DNA of 64,000 bases, taken from IMG/VR virus record IMGVR_UViG_3300010883_000007, positions 1 to 64,000 of that record. The stretch is one strand, 5' to 3'. Position 1 is the first letter of the stretch. Each line of letters begins with the position of its first letter. Positions 1 through 8,544 of the stretch are shown piece after piece. Position numbers and translations under genes: made by a program. The DNA comes from a virus. The notes beneath the pieces were generated by a model. It worked only from the letters and a program-made list of their open reading frames with translations, was not told the DNA's origin and did no database searches.

Positions 1-36
1 CTTGTCGTCCTGCTTGTCGTCCTGCTTGTCGTCCTG
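1..36. repeat. Three tandem 12-base units encoding QDDK
   Basis: The plus strand reads CTTGTCGTCCTG three times in a row from base 1. On the minus strand each unit is CAG GAC GAC AAG (Gln-Asp-Asp-Lys), in frame with the partial gene starting at 108. The array probably continues beyond the window. Unit length is a multiple of three, so copy-number change would keep the frame. Confidence 0.85.
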
Positions 37-108
37 CTCAAGGAGGATCTGGGCTAAGGCCCAGCGGACCTGCTTTCTAATGAATTCTTCTGACTGCTTG
101 CTGCTCAT
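1..108 (-). CDS. N-terminal fragment of an unknown protein with QDDK repeats (runs off left edge)
   Basis: Only the first 36 codons are in the window. The ATG at 108 opens a charged, probably helical segment (begins MSSKQSEEFIRKQ), followed by three perfect QDDK units encoded by a 12-base tandem repeat that reaches the window edge. A GAGGAGG Shine-Dalgarno-like run lies about 15 bases upstream, which is longer than usual, with an ATATTTAG motif between it and the ATG. It follows the polymerase gene by 20 bases on the same strand. I do not recognise the family. The repeat could be a flexible acidic linker in a longer protein. Confidence 0.55.
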   Translation of the reverse strand, partial: MSSKQSEEFIRKQVRWALAQILLEQDDKQDDKQDDK

Positions 109-115
109 GACAGGT

Positions 116-123
116 CTAAATAT
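116..123 (-). promoter_or_regulatory. ATATTTAG motif, candidate phage promoter element
   Basis: The coding strand reads ATATTTAG (plus strand CTAAATAT), between the polymerase stop and the next start codon at 108. It is one of five exact copies in the window. Here it is only 8 bases from the start codon, closer than the other copies, so this site is the least convincing member. Confidence 0.3.
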
Positions 124-128
124 CCTCC

Positions 129-1352
129 TCACACCGCAGAAGACACAGATGTCATTCCAATCGGAAACTTACCCAAGGGAAGATCAACTCCCCGCCCAAC
201 CTCGTCCCGAAGACACTCCAGATCCTCAGGCGACACATCCAGCAGGAGTGCATCGTGGATCACGTAGAGGGGTATCGCGTTGATACCCAGTTCCTCCAGT
301 CGGTCTGTGAGCTGTGCAAATCCCAACAGGGCCACATCAGCAGCAGTCGACTGGATATAGTGACTCACCAGGATATGGGAGGTGGTGGTGTCAGGACGGA
401 TGGACCTTCCCATCGCGCTGGTTATTGACCCCAACGCGGACAGCTCGTTCTGCAGTTGACTCTCAAGACGTCCCACCGAGAAGTACCTCCGAATCTGACG
501 AATCGCAGTCTTGGCGCTTGACTCACTAGTGAGGAGATCAGTCAGACGACGGCTGGACATCCCGTACAAGGCAGAGATAGTGGCCAACTTGACCTTGTCC
601 CTTGTCATCTCCCCATCGAACAGCGCGCCGCACATGTGAGAGTAGATATCAGTTGGTGCCTCATCCCCCGCCACATAGCGAGCGACCCGAGGCTCCAGTG
701 AGACGAAATCCACTTGAACAACACTGCCGCCCCTGAATCTACTGGAGAGAATATCCCGATATCGGGCGGGGAGTGTGAGGATCGATGGGCCGGTACGAAC
801 AGTCAGCCTGCCTGTGACAGTGGCTGCCTGGTTGTAGGTAATCGGAGGTGCGGTGCTCCCCTCCTTTGGAAGGAACGATCGAAGCGCGGAGGCCACGGAG
901 GGACCCCCCTCTGTCTCGCGGATGTAGCGGTTAATCTTGGCCTGATCAACAGTAGCGGGATTTAATCCCAGAAGCATTCCTCGAGCGCGCAGGTATGTTT
1001 GCCCATATCTGTCCTGGCCTAAGCTACAGAGAACACTCTGAGCTGCTTGAAGTACACTCTGGAGCGCAACCTGAAAGTCGCCTGTGGTCATGACCATCCT
1101 CCATGGGATTCGGACGCTGTGGTCCGGACCGAGGAGAACTTCAAAAGCACGGGCCTGGGCCATGGGGGCAATGCCCGGGATTCGGGTTCCGAGCACAGCA
1201 GCATAGGCCTCCAGCGACTGCAGTGCACTCGGGTCACCCACAGTCCAGGAGTTATCGGGAACACGAGATGACCACTGGCACTCTCCTGTCTCTGGACTGA
1301 CGAGAAGGTGCTTGCCGGCGCCAGTCACAGAACTGAGAATGCAGATTACCAC
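129..1352 (-). CDS. Compact family A DNA polymerase (polymerase domain only)
   Basis: The 407-residue protein carries the Pol I-type polymerase core. It has a TGRL motif (residues 180-183), motif A 'VDFVSLEPR' with D215 and E220, motif B with R251, K255 and Y263-G264, and motif C 'IHDALL' with H366-D367. It presumably synthesises phage DNA. The 3'-5' exonuclease domain usual in phage family A enzymes (T7 gp5 is about 700 residues) is absent. A TAA four codons upstream and the next gene at 1420 leave no room for it. The start is GTG at 1352 with only a weak ribosome site, and a later ATG is possible. Two core positions are odd: the residue equivalent to E. coli F762 is Ile259, and the Glu of the HDE motif is Ala368. 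I think it is functional because both catalytic aspartates are present. Confidence 0.85.
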   Translation of the reverse strand: MVICILSSVTGAGKHLLVSPETGECQWSSRVPDNSWTVGDPSALQSLEAYAAVLGTRIPGIAPMAQARAFEVLLGPDHSVRIPWRMVMTTGDFQVALQSVLQAAQSVLCSLGQDRYGQTYLRARGMLLGLNPATVDQAKINRYIRETEGGPSVASALRSFLPKEGSTAPPITYNQAATVTGRLTVRTGPSILTLPARYRDILSSRFRGGSVVQVDFVSLEPRVARYVAGDEAPTDIYSHMCGALFDGEMTRDKVKLATISALYGMSSRRLTDLLTSESSAKTAIRQIRRYFSVGRLESQLQNELSALGSITSAMGRSIRPDTTTSHILVSHYIQSTAADVALLGFAQLTDRLEELGINAIPLYVIHDALLLDVSPEDLECLRDEVGRGVDLPLGKFPIGMTSVSSAV

Positions 1353-1373
1353 ATCAGTATTTTACCACACTGG

Positions 1374-1393
1374 TGATGTGTGTACACACGTCA
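1374..1393. promoter_or_regulatory. Operator-like inverted repeat upstream of the polymerase gene
   Basis: A perfect 12-base palindrome GTGTGTACACAC (1378-1389) is flanked by TGA and TCA arms with one mismatch, giving an imperfect 20-base inverted repeat. It sits 22-41 bases before the polymerase GTG, in the 67-base gap after the hub gene. No T-run follows on the minus strand, so it does not look like a terminator. A protein-binding site or RNA hairpin controlling polymerase expression is possible. Confidence 0.3.
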
Positions 1394-1419
1394 TCAATCT
1401 TACTTCACCGTATTCGTCA

Positions 1420-4400
1420 CTAAGTCTTGTCTGGCTGTGAGGTCGCTGTGAGAACTGAGTCCACTGTGTCGATCATGGACTCGAACTTACCCCAGGTGTC
1501 CAATTGGATCAACTTGACGCTTGTCTTGAACTCCCCCGGTCCGATGGTGTGGTCGATTCCCACCACCGCGTAGATGTTATCAGCAGTGGTGCCTGTGCCG
1601 AAGTCGAAGAAGATCTGCTGTCCGAAGTTGAACAGTGGGCAGCCGAAGGTCTCGATGGAGAGTGATGTTGGGGACACCCTCATGGGCAGACCACTGTCGC
1701 GTGTACCCTGAGCGTCGGCGCCGTCGGCGCCGGGGCTGCGCATCATATTAATTGAGGCAAGCTGGGGATTCTGCTGGGAGGACACATTGGCAGATATTAC
1801 TCCGGAACACTGCGATCCGTATCGAACAGAAGGCACTGTCTTCATGATGTACGACTTCAGGGCATTGAACCCCCCGACTAGTCTGTAGTGTTGCTTGGGA
1901 GAGTCTGCAACAGTGTCGTCGCCCCCCTCAGCATGTTTCTGGCTGGAGTCGTCCGGAAACTTCTCCAGAAGACCGTCTCGGACAGCGCCCTCTAGAGCCG
2001 TGTTGAATGCTGCCTTGTGCTCATCACCGGCGTCGCCGACGGCTGACTTGGTCAGAAGTCCCATCGAGTTGGCATTGGAGGCCTCGAGGAGCTTCTGGAC
2101 ACAGCCGTATGTGGTATTCTGACTGTCGTATATGTGAATCCTTAGAATTGTCAGACTCTTTGCGGGAGGCATCGTGTCATCACCGTCACCCAAGTCCGAT
2201 GGCTTATCGGGCACAGCCTCTACGTGAAGCTGTATCACTGGTCGTTTAAAAACCAAGTCGGCACCGGGATCTGATGCGTAGGCATTCTTGAGAATCCTCT
2301 GTTTCTCCCCAAAGAGCGCTGTGGCCTTCTTGTACTTCTTCGCAACCTTGCGTTTCTTGAGGTTCTCCTTATCCCTTTTGCCATATATGGTCTTGAAACC
2401 ATAGGCGGTCTGTCCGGGGTCTGCTAGGAAGGATCGATTGATGAAACTCATAAATCCCTTACAGGTCATATTAAGCTTCGTCTTTGCGTGATCAGTGAAC
2501 ATCCGCTTGAAGTCGTCGATGAAAATTGGAAACTGGGCTATGTTGCGCCCCCGCATCCAGGAGGACTTGTCGTTAAAAGTGTAGAAGATGAGCTGTATGT
2601 CGTCGAAGTCCCCTGATGCTGCCAGGGATGGTCCGATGAATGTCGTTATAATCTTTCCAAGTGAGACCCAAGATCGCTTCTTGTCGTTGACCTTGAAGGT
2701 ACGTTTGTCGGTGCTGATCCCCCTTAACCAAGGATCCGGACCGGAAGACAACAGTTTAAGCTTGTTCGCAATTTCAGCGGCAATGCTCTTGTTAAGATCA
2801 GAGACTTTTCCGCCCTTTCCATTGGATTTTTTTCCAAAGAGTTTTGTGAGTCCCTCCCTAAGCGCTTTCACATCTGGGTTCTTAGTTCTCTTGGATTCTC
2901 TGAGAAACTTTCGAATGGCAGCCAGGGTCTCCTTGTCTGCACGCATGCCGGCGCTGGTGGAGGTTGCTGCAGAGAGGACATTTGATCCTCCCAGGTCGCC
3001 TGCACCTTTGGTATCCCTCATGATCTTTCTACGAATTACGCGCATTGTCTCATTGAGGGCCCGGATCTCGTTTGCAGCCTCATCAACACCTGGGCCGTTC
3101 GCTATCTTCTGGGTGGTGAATGACGTGCCTCCCATCATCGAGAGTGTCAGGTCAATCTTTACTTGCCCCACTTCATCGAAAGAGAAGGAGGAATTGACAA
3201 CCCGGTACTTCTCCTCACACTTGAGGCTCCCCAGAAAGACCCCGAAATGTGCTGTGCTGTTGGCAGGTAAACGGGACGGCGCGTGGGGGGCATTGTCGGG
3301 ATGGGACCATCCGTACTTTATCAGGATCTGCCCCTTCCCAAAGAGGTCAGGTTTAACCAGTGGGGCAACCTCGGCAAGGCGGGATCTATCGTGAAGAACG
3401 AGGCTCATCTTGGCAGACTTATAAGTCATCATGCCACCGGAGGGTACCACGCTCACACTGAAGCTTTCGAGGGACATGAAGGGCCGGAATCGATCAATCA
3501 CAGCGGCCGAGCGCGGGCCTCCGGGGTGTGCTGGAATATCTGCAGTGCCGTCGTCCTTTCCACCGGATCCGAGGTCACCCCATTCCTGATGCACCTCGTC
3601 TGCCATAACGAGGGTCTGCGGGGTTGTGAACATCTCAAGCCCAGAGGTTGATAGACCCGGCTTCCCATCTTCATCCGACTGCTGAGCGTCTCCGAAATCA
3701 GGTGGGGAGGCAGAGACCTCCGCATCGACGGAGGACAGGTAGGTGTGCTCGGCGCTTCCCACTTCAACCTCTTTTGCTCCCAGCAAGAAATTTCCCAGGC
3801 TCATTCCCTGAACCCTCTCGTGCTCGTCGTCTCCTCCTACAGCCATTGCTGGCTGTGGAAACATGAATATCACGTCGAGAAAGGGCACACACCTACTCAT
3901 CTCAATGGTGGGCATGCAGTTTAAGAAGAGCGTTATGGCGCCAGTATCCCGAGTGGCCGGCCCGACAGCTGGGTGGAGCATCTGAATGACGCTGAGACAG
4001 GGGTTTGATATCCTCTCGGGCGCATCGGTATCCTTGTTGATCTGCGAGCCCTCCTCTGTTCCCGCAGCAGCACCCAGAACGTCCCTAATAGAAAACTTCT
4101 CCGCTGACACATCCTTGTGTGTCTTACCAACACCCTGGGGTGGGTCCATTGCTGTTTTCATGAATTCATTAATCGACTTGTGGGAGTTATATCCAGGAAC
4201 CTCACCTCCCGCTGCTCCGGTGGCATTCGGTTCGTAGGTGATGCAGATCAGTGAGCCCACCTGCTTCTTAGTAGCGGGGTCGGCATCCTTGAGGAACTCA
4301 CTCATGCTACTGAGTATCTTGGGTGTTGTCATCCCACCCTCAGACACGCTGAGGACGAGGGCTGCAATCTTTGCATCAATGCTGGGCTCTGGAATCTCAA

Positions 4401-4527
4401 AGTATCCCGCCTCGCCTAATGACATCTGCTCGTCGGCAGAGAGAAGCAGCTGCATGAACTTATCCTTGGACCACACCCCAAAGAGGCCGCCTAGCATGGA
4501 AATCGCATCGTCTAGCTTTGAACTCAT
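1420..4527 (-). CDS. Baseplate hub / tail-tip protein (gp27-like, tentative)
   Basis: This 1035-residue virion protein has a helical N-terminal third. A beta-rich domain follows from about residue 345 ('MSLESFSVSVV', 'LHDRSRLAEV', 'IKYGWSHPD', 'SFSFDEVGQV'), a pattern I associate with baseplate hub proteins of contractile tails. The C-terminal part contains another compact beta segment ('SLSIETFGCPLFNFGQQIFF') resembling hub/late-control-type folds. It starts at ATG 4527, overlapping the stop of the LysM gene by four bases (ATGA), so the two are translationally coupled. Its place after tape measure, large baseplate protein and LysM gene supports a central baseplate role. The assignment is from pattern and context; the exact T4 counterpart is uncertain. 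Confidence 0.55.
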   Translation of the reverse strand: MSSKLDDAISMLGGLFGVWSKDKFMQLLLSADEQMSLGEAGYFEIPEPSIDAKIAALVLSVSEGGMTTPKILSSMSEFLKDADPATKKQVGSLICITYEPNATGAAGGEVPGYNSHKSINEFMKTAMDPPQGVGKTHKDVSAEKFSIRDVLGAAAGTEEGSQINKDTDAPERISNPCLSVIQMLHPAVGPATRDTGAITLFLNCMPTIEMSRCVPFLDVIFMFPQPAMAVGGDDEHERVQGMSLGNFLLGAKEVEVGSAEHTYLSSVDAEVSASPPDFGDAQQSDEDGKPGLSTSGLEMFTTPQTLVMADEVHQEWGDLGSGGKDDGTADIPAHPGGPRSAAVIDRFRPFMSLESFSVSVVPSGGMMTYKSAKMSLVLHDRSRLAEVAPLVKPDLFGKGQILIKYGWSHPDNAPHAPSRLPANSTAHFGVFLGSLKCEEKYRVVNSSFSFDEVGQVKIDLTLSMMGGTSFTTQKIANGPGVDEAANEIRALNETMRVIRRKIMRDTKGAGDLGGSNVLSAATSTSAGMRADKETLAAIRKFLRESKRTKNPDVKALREGLTKLFGKKSNGKGGKVSDLNKSIAAEIANKLKLLSSGPDPWLRGISTDKRTFKVNDKKRSWVSLGKIITTFIGPSLAASGDFDDIQLIFYTFNDKSSWMRGRNIAQFPIFIDDFKRMFTDHAKTKLNMTCKGFMSFINRSFLADPGQTAYGFKTIYGKRDKENLKKRKVAKKYKKATALFGEKQRILKNAYASDPGADLVFKRPVIQLHVEAVPDKPSDLGDGDDTMPPAKSLTILRIHIYDSQNTTYGCVQKLLEASNANSMGLLTKSAVGDAGDEHKAAFNTALEGAVRDGLLEKFPDDSSQKHAEGGDDTVADSPKQHYRLVGGFNALKSYIMKTVPSVRYGSQCSGVISANVSSQQNPQLASINMMRSPGADGADAQGTRDSGLPMRVSPTSLSIETFGCPLFNFGQQIFFDFGTGTTADNIYAVVGIDHTIGPGEFKTSVKLIQLDTWGKFESMIDTVDSVLTATSQPDKT

Positions 4528-4820
4528 CCGACGATAGCCCGAATGGCACCGAGGTCCTCGGGAACGAGAAGCCGAGTTCCTGGTGGGACCTGGGGGCCCC
4601 AGCCCACAGCACTAGCTGCGGCAATCACCCACCACAGAGTCCCGTCACCGTAGATCCTGCCTGCTATAGTATCCAGACGCTCGCCCTCCTTGACAACCCA
4701 CGGCATGCAGGTTATCGAACCCCGAAGGGCGGCGCGTCTGATTATCCAGTGGGCATTGGATGTCCGCTGCTTCTTTCCTCCAGCAGTGAGACCGGTTCGG
4801 CCGTATCTAGATAGTGGCAT
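4524..4820 (-). CDS. LysM-domain baseplate protein (gp53-like)
   Basis: This 98-residue protein ends in a recognisable LysM-type domain: 'VKEGERLDTIAGRIYGDG', a Trp pair, then 'PPGTRLLVP'. Such small LysM proteins (T4 gp53, Mu/P2 tail protein X types) sit in the baseplate next to the hub and may touch peptidoglycan. The basic, arginine-rich N-terminal half precedes the domain. It starts at ATG 4820, 14 bases after the upstream stop, with an AGGA site nine bases away. Its stop overlaps the start of the hub gene by four bases. The LysM call is firm; the precise gp53 equivalence is inferred. Confidence 0.75.
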   Translation of the reverse strand: MPLSRYGRTGLTAGGKKQRTSNAHWIIRRAALRGSITCMPWVVKEGERLDTIAGRIYGDGTLWWVIAAASAVGWGPQVPPGTRLLVPEDLGAIRAIVG

Positions 4821-4834
4821 TAGTTAGAGTCCTA

Positions 4835-7800
4835 TCACGGAAAGGGTGGAAATTTGGGCTTCGCGGTGTCAGAGGGATTCCCTGTTGGCGTCGCCTTGGT
4901 TATTTCGGCGCGCTTCTTAGCAGCAGCTGCCTCCTGAGCTGCCACGTTGGTCTCGAAGTCATGGTCGCCTACGAACCCATCGTAGTGTGGGTCACGTGCG
5001 ATGCCGCCGGCGATCGAACCAACGGGATACACGGGAGCCAACATCATGCCGTCGTGGTCTAGACCTGGCGCGAGGTCGTGGATCGGAGCGAAGCTGAGGG
5101 ACACTTTGAGGAAGATCGGAGCTCGATAGCCCCTATCGATCTCCCACGGGGCGTCGGCCTGATCGAAGTCCATCTGTGTTATAAATCCAGCTAGGCCACG
5201 TCCTGCGGTAGACTCGAAGGCCTTAGCTAGCGGGTTCTCCTTCAGGAATGCGCGCATTGTCTCAGGATCCTCGGCGTGCCATGTTCCAACCTCTTCACGG
5301 AACTCGAGTTTCTTTGCATTCTCGACCTTTTTGGGAATACTACAAGCAGAGTGGGGGACCATCAGGTACTGATACTCCGGTTTCCACCCGACTGGCCAGC
5401 TGGCCTCGTCAACCTTAATGACGTAAGCTGCGGCCGACTTGTGTCTTGCTTTCACTCCGATCGCCCGATCAGCGGCCGGAACATCCACCGGGATCTTGAT
5501 GCGGTGTTTCACGAGCGTCGCGTCGTTGAGCTCAGATTGCACTGTTCCCTTAACCCTTACACCTGCGGTGATTGCTATCGCCCACTCTGCGAGAGCGGGA
5601 TCCTCACCGTCGACCGGAGTTCCTTCCTCATCCACTGCCTTGACTGTGGGAGCGAGTTTACATATGACCACATGGTCCTTCGGAAATCCACATTGGAAGT
5701 CGGCGTTATCGAGAGGATCTACCAGATACTGACCGGCCCAGTTGGCCCACTTGATTCTGCAGGCATACTCATTCTTGGCATTCTCTGCCTTCTGGTCCTC
5801 TGAGAGCTCAGTACTTAGCATTCCCGGGGCACCCAGGCCGAAGAGTCGCGCCAGGCCGAACTTGGAGTAGTTGGACTTCAACCAGTCACCCAGTCTCAGC
5901 CTAATCATTGGTGAGGCGGTGGGAATCTGAGAGAAGGGCTGTATAAACTTGAACTCCTCACCATCTGACCTCGTCCCTATCTGGGCTCTTCCACGGGACC
6001 ACTGCGGATAGCACATCGTGACCAGCTTATTGATATTGAAATACATGACATCCAGGTCCTCCTGACTGGTCGCGACAAGGGAGAAGGTCATCGAAATAGC
6101 CCGAGAGGTCTTATTATAGATCTTCACGTCATCAACACGGCCATAGCCTGATGTCGACGAGTAATCAACACTGAAGCCATCAGACATCGAATCAATAAAA
6201 GCGTGGAATGATATTATCTCGTTGGTTCGCAGGTCGTGGAAGTAGAACGGCATGTACTCGCTCTCGAGTCGATTCTCAATAAACTCCACGTACTCGCCGG
6301 CTAGACGACCTGGGATTTGTGATGCCTCCCCATCGTACTCTCCGGTGCCGGCACCCAGGCCCGAATTACCACCCTCACGACCCTTCTCGTCTGCGGGGGC
6401 TGACTTCTTCTCTGGGTCTGCCTGATTATATGTGATGTTGTTAAGCTTTAAGGAGGTGGGATCTGCATCATCAAAGAATCCTGTTCCTTTCACATAAGAG
6501 GCAGGCAAGATATATCTCGCCGGTGAGGATGAGTGTCTCCAGGCCATGGCGGCGGCGCCACCAGGAATGGTTTTCTTCGACGGGTTCACTCGACTCTTTT
6601 TAATTCGGCTTGTTGCTGTCTCAGTCAGATCATCAATACCAGCCCCGGGATACATTCCCCCGAGTCTGGGATGACCTACAGAGGCAGCAAGAGAGACATC
6701 CCCCAGCTTCACCATGGTCATCAGGAACTTCCAGGTGGTTGAGGTAACAATTGACTCGATGACCTTTAAGACCTGTGTGGCAGCTCCGGAGAAACCCAAG
6801 GGATTCGCGAATCCCTTGAAGGCGTCGACGATCTGCTCCACGTCCCGGACAACTGACCTCGTGACAACAGCATAGTAACCGGGGGCCATAGCGAGATTAA
6901 CCACAACATCGAGAGCTGCCGGGCCCGGCTTCAGGTCCTTCGGGTGAATGGGCAGACCGTAGAACGCACATATGCCCTCAAACATACATTTCATGAAGTG
7001 ATTGTCTGTCCTGGGAATTCCCAGCAGATCCAGCAAGTTTCCGCCAAAGTTCGTGGGCATGTGTGCGCCCTTCTCCATGGAGTCAGGTTTGTCCGGAAAG
7101 ATTTTGAGGGGCCCCACGTCTCGATGGAAACCTCCAGTGACCAGCGACATCAGAGCTGAGAAAGCAACAAGGCCCACAATACCTGTGATACATACAACCA
7201 CCATTCCCATGGGGAGTGGTCCATCGAAAGGCTCGAGGTAAGAGTTTAGCTGACCGTAGGACTTCTGATTGTCTAGACTCAGATAGTCAGATGGGGCAGG
7301 GCCTGCGACCTTGTCAGCGCCGGCGGCATTCTGGGCACGAAGCTTATCAGTGTCCACCTTCATGGCTCCCAACTGTGTAAAGCTCGGAAGCAGCACTGTG
7401 TCTGATGTTGCGTCTGCAGGGTTACCAGCATGACCGGTGGCATTAATCATTAGTGACAGACCGATTCGCTTAAGCTCATCTTCTGCAGAGAAATCTGCAT
7501 CTGCCGTGTACTCACCCAGCGTGTTCTGAATGGTGTAGCCTAGATTCTTCTGTTCGTGATTCTCAATGAATGGGGTGTCCTTCTCTGGATGAAACCTATT
7601 GTTCTTAAGAACCATAGAAATCTTCTTCTGGATCTCCGGGGCATCATCAGGTGGGGAAATACCATCCACGTTGGGGGCACCCGGGTCTCCTCCGTCGAGA
7701 ATAGTCTTGACGGAAGGTAGGAGGGTATGTCCCTGCTTCTGTGAGTTCTTATCCAGAATCTCAGTGAAGGGATTCGTTCCGCCACCATAGTCAGATGTGC

Positions 7801-8191
7801 TCAGGAGTTCGAAGTTAGCATCTGCACCCTGGTCCTGAATATCTCGGATCAGATCCAAGTAAGTTCCTATCGTGCGGCCGGAGACAAACTCCTGACCCGT
7901 AGTACCAGGCGATGCTTCTCCCGAGGCAGGCGGAGAGATCGAGAACTTATTACCAGATGCTGTGTGGTTGCCTGCTGTCTCATTAGTGAGATAGGCCCCC
8001 AGAGTCTTAAGAGATTCCGCACTGAGATCTCTCTGTCCACTAGTATTCTCTGGAATGAATAGTTCAGCCACTTCCGCCCCGCCGGCCACATCTGCAGCGG
8101 CTGCAGGATCTTCGACTAGAGTATTACCTAAAGCGGTAGCGCTGGGAACGTTGGCGCTTGCAAAGTCTATAGCTTTATCAAGAAACCCCAT
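4835..8191 (-). CDS. Large baseplate-associated virion protein with one hydrophobic segment
   Basis: About 1118 residues. The N-terminal third is low in complexity and rich in Ala, Gly, Asp and Ser. A hydrophobic segment ('VVVCITGIVGLVAFSALMSL') lies near residues 335-355. A domain near residues 660-760 ('MPFYFHDLRTNEIISFHAFI', 'YNKTSRAISMTFSLVA') looks like the tail/baseplate proteins found before LysM genes in other myophages. I chose ATG 8191 over ATG 8197 because GGGGAG lies directly against the earlier ATG but six bases before the later one. It overlaps the preceding gene by 14 bases. Between tape measure and LysM/hub genes, a baseplate or tail-tip role is likely. No enzymatic motif is seen. 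Confidence 0.5.
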   Translation of the reverse strand: MGFLDKAIDFASANVPSATALGNTLVEDPAAAADVAGGAEVAELFIPENTSGQRDLSAESLKTLGAYLTNETAGNHTASGNKFSISPPASGEASPGTTGQEFVSGRTIGTYLDLIRDIQDQGADANFELLSTSDYGGGTNPFTEILDKNSQKQGHTLLPSVKTILDGGDPGAPNVDGISPPDDAPEIQKKISMVLKNNRFHPEKDTPFIENHEQKNLGYTIQNTLGEYTADADFSAEDELKRIGLSLMINATGHAGNPADATSDTVLLPSFTQLGAMKVDTDKLRAQNAAGADKVAGPAPSDYLSLDNQKSYGQLNSYLEPFDGPLPMGMVVVCITGIVGLVAFSALMSLVTGGFHRDVGPLKIFPDKPDSMEKGAHMPTNFGGNLLDLLGIPRTDNHFMKCMFEGICAFYGLPIHPKDLKPGPAALDVVVNLAMAPGYYAVVTRSVVRDVEQIVDAFKGFANPLGFSGAATQVLKVIESIVTSTTWKFLMTMVKLGDVSLAASVGHPRLGGMYPGAGIDDLTETATSRIKKSRVNPSKKTIPGGAAAMAWRHSSSPARYILPASYVKGTGFFDDADPTSLKLNNITYNQADPEKKSAPADEKGREGGNSGLGAGTGEYDGEASQIPGRLAGEYVEFIENRLESEYMPFYFHDLRTNEIISFHAFIDSMSDGFSVDYSSTSGYGRVDDVKIYNKTSRAISMTFSLVATSQEDLDVMYFNINKLVTMCYPQWSRGRAQIGTRSDGEEFKFIQPFSQIPTASPMIRLRLGDWLKSNYSKFGLARLFGLGAPGMLSTELSEDQKAENAKNEYACRIKWANWAGQYLVDPLDNADFQCGFPKDHVVICKLAPTVKAVDEEGTPVDGEDPALAEWAIAITAGVRVKGTVQSELNDATLVKHRIKIPVDVPAADRAIGVKARHKSAAAYVIKVDEASWPVGWKPEYQYLMVPHSACSIPKKVENAKKLEFREEVGTWHAEDPETMRAFLKENPLAKAFESTAGRGLAGFITQMDFDQADAPWEIDRGYRAPIFLKVSLSFAPIHDLAPGLDHDGMMLAPVYPVGSIAGGIARDPHYDGFVGDHDFETNVAAQEAAAAKKRAEITKATPTGNPSDTAKPKFPPFP

Positions 8192-8513
8192 CGTCATCTC
8201 CCCTCAGCGACTCGGCGCTGGGTGTTCCTGTGAGCGCATTGTAGAGCATTGAGTGCAGTTTCTCGAGGCCGCCATCTTCCTCGGATATTACCTGGAGCGA
8301 GTGCTCCAGGGCGTCAGCAATTGCACATGTGTCCTGCAGGAGTGCCTCCATAGGTGCACGATCAGCAGCCTTTATGTCATCTCCCAGGAGCACTCCCAGG
8401 ATTGTGCCGGGTGAGGTACTGCCCGACGTGTCCGACATGAGGCGCTCGAGGGTCTTTCCGGCGTTGGGGACGTCCGGGTCTGGAACTTTTCTCAGCTTGG
8501 AAGGATCACTCAT
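8178..8513 (-). CDS. Small acidic protein of unknown function between tape measure and baseplate genes
   Basis: The 111-residue protein has a helical central part ('MEALLQDTCAIADALEHSLQ') and acidic ends. It starts at ATG 8513 with GAGAGGAAATC upstream, a good ribosome site. Its 3' end overlaps the start of the large baseplate gene, so coupled translation is expected. It lies directly downstream of the tape measure gene. I do not recognise a family. A small structural or assembly role in the tail is the natural guess from position only. Confidence 0.6.
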   Translation of the reverse strand: MSDPSKLRKVPDPDVPNAGKTLERLMSDTSGSTSPGTILGVLLGDDIKAADRAPMEALLQDTCAIADALEHSLQVISEEDGGLEKLHSMLYNALTGTPSAESLRGDDDGVS

Positions 8514-8544
8514 GATTTCCTCTCTACCTTGCTAACTATAAACA

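Noticed and set aside
1-36. CRISPR-like direct repeats at the left edge
   Set aside because: The 12-base units abut with no spacers and encode in-frame QDDK residues.
129-1352. Polymerase as a truncated pseudogene
   Set aside because: All catalytic aspartates and motif A, B and C blocks are intact and the frame is open; only the exonuclease domain is missing.
2588-3394. A 268-codon plus-strand frame inside the hub gene
   Set aside because: Composition is that of an antisense shadow; the minus-strand frame has clear protein patterns.
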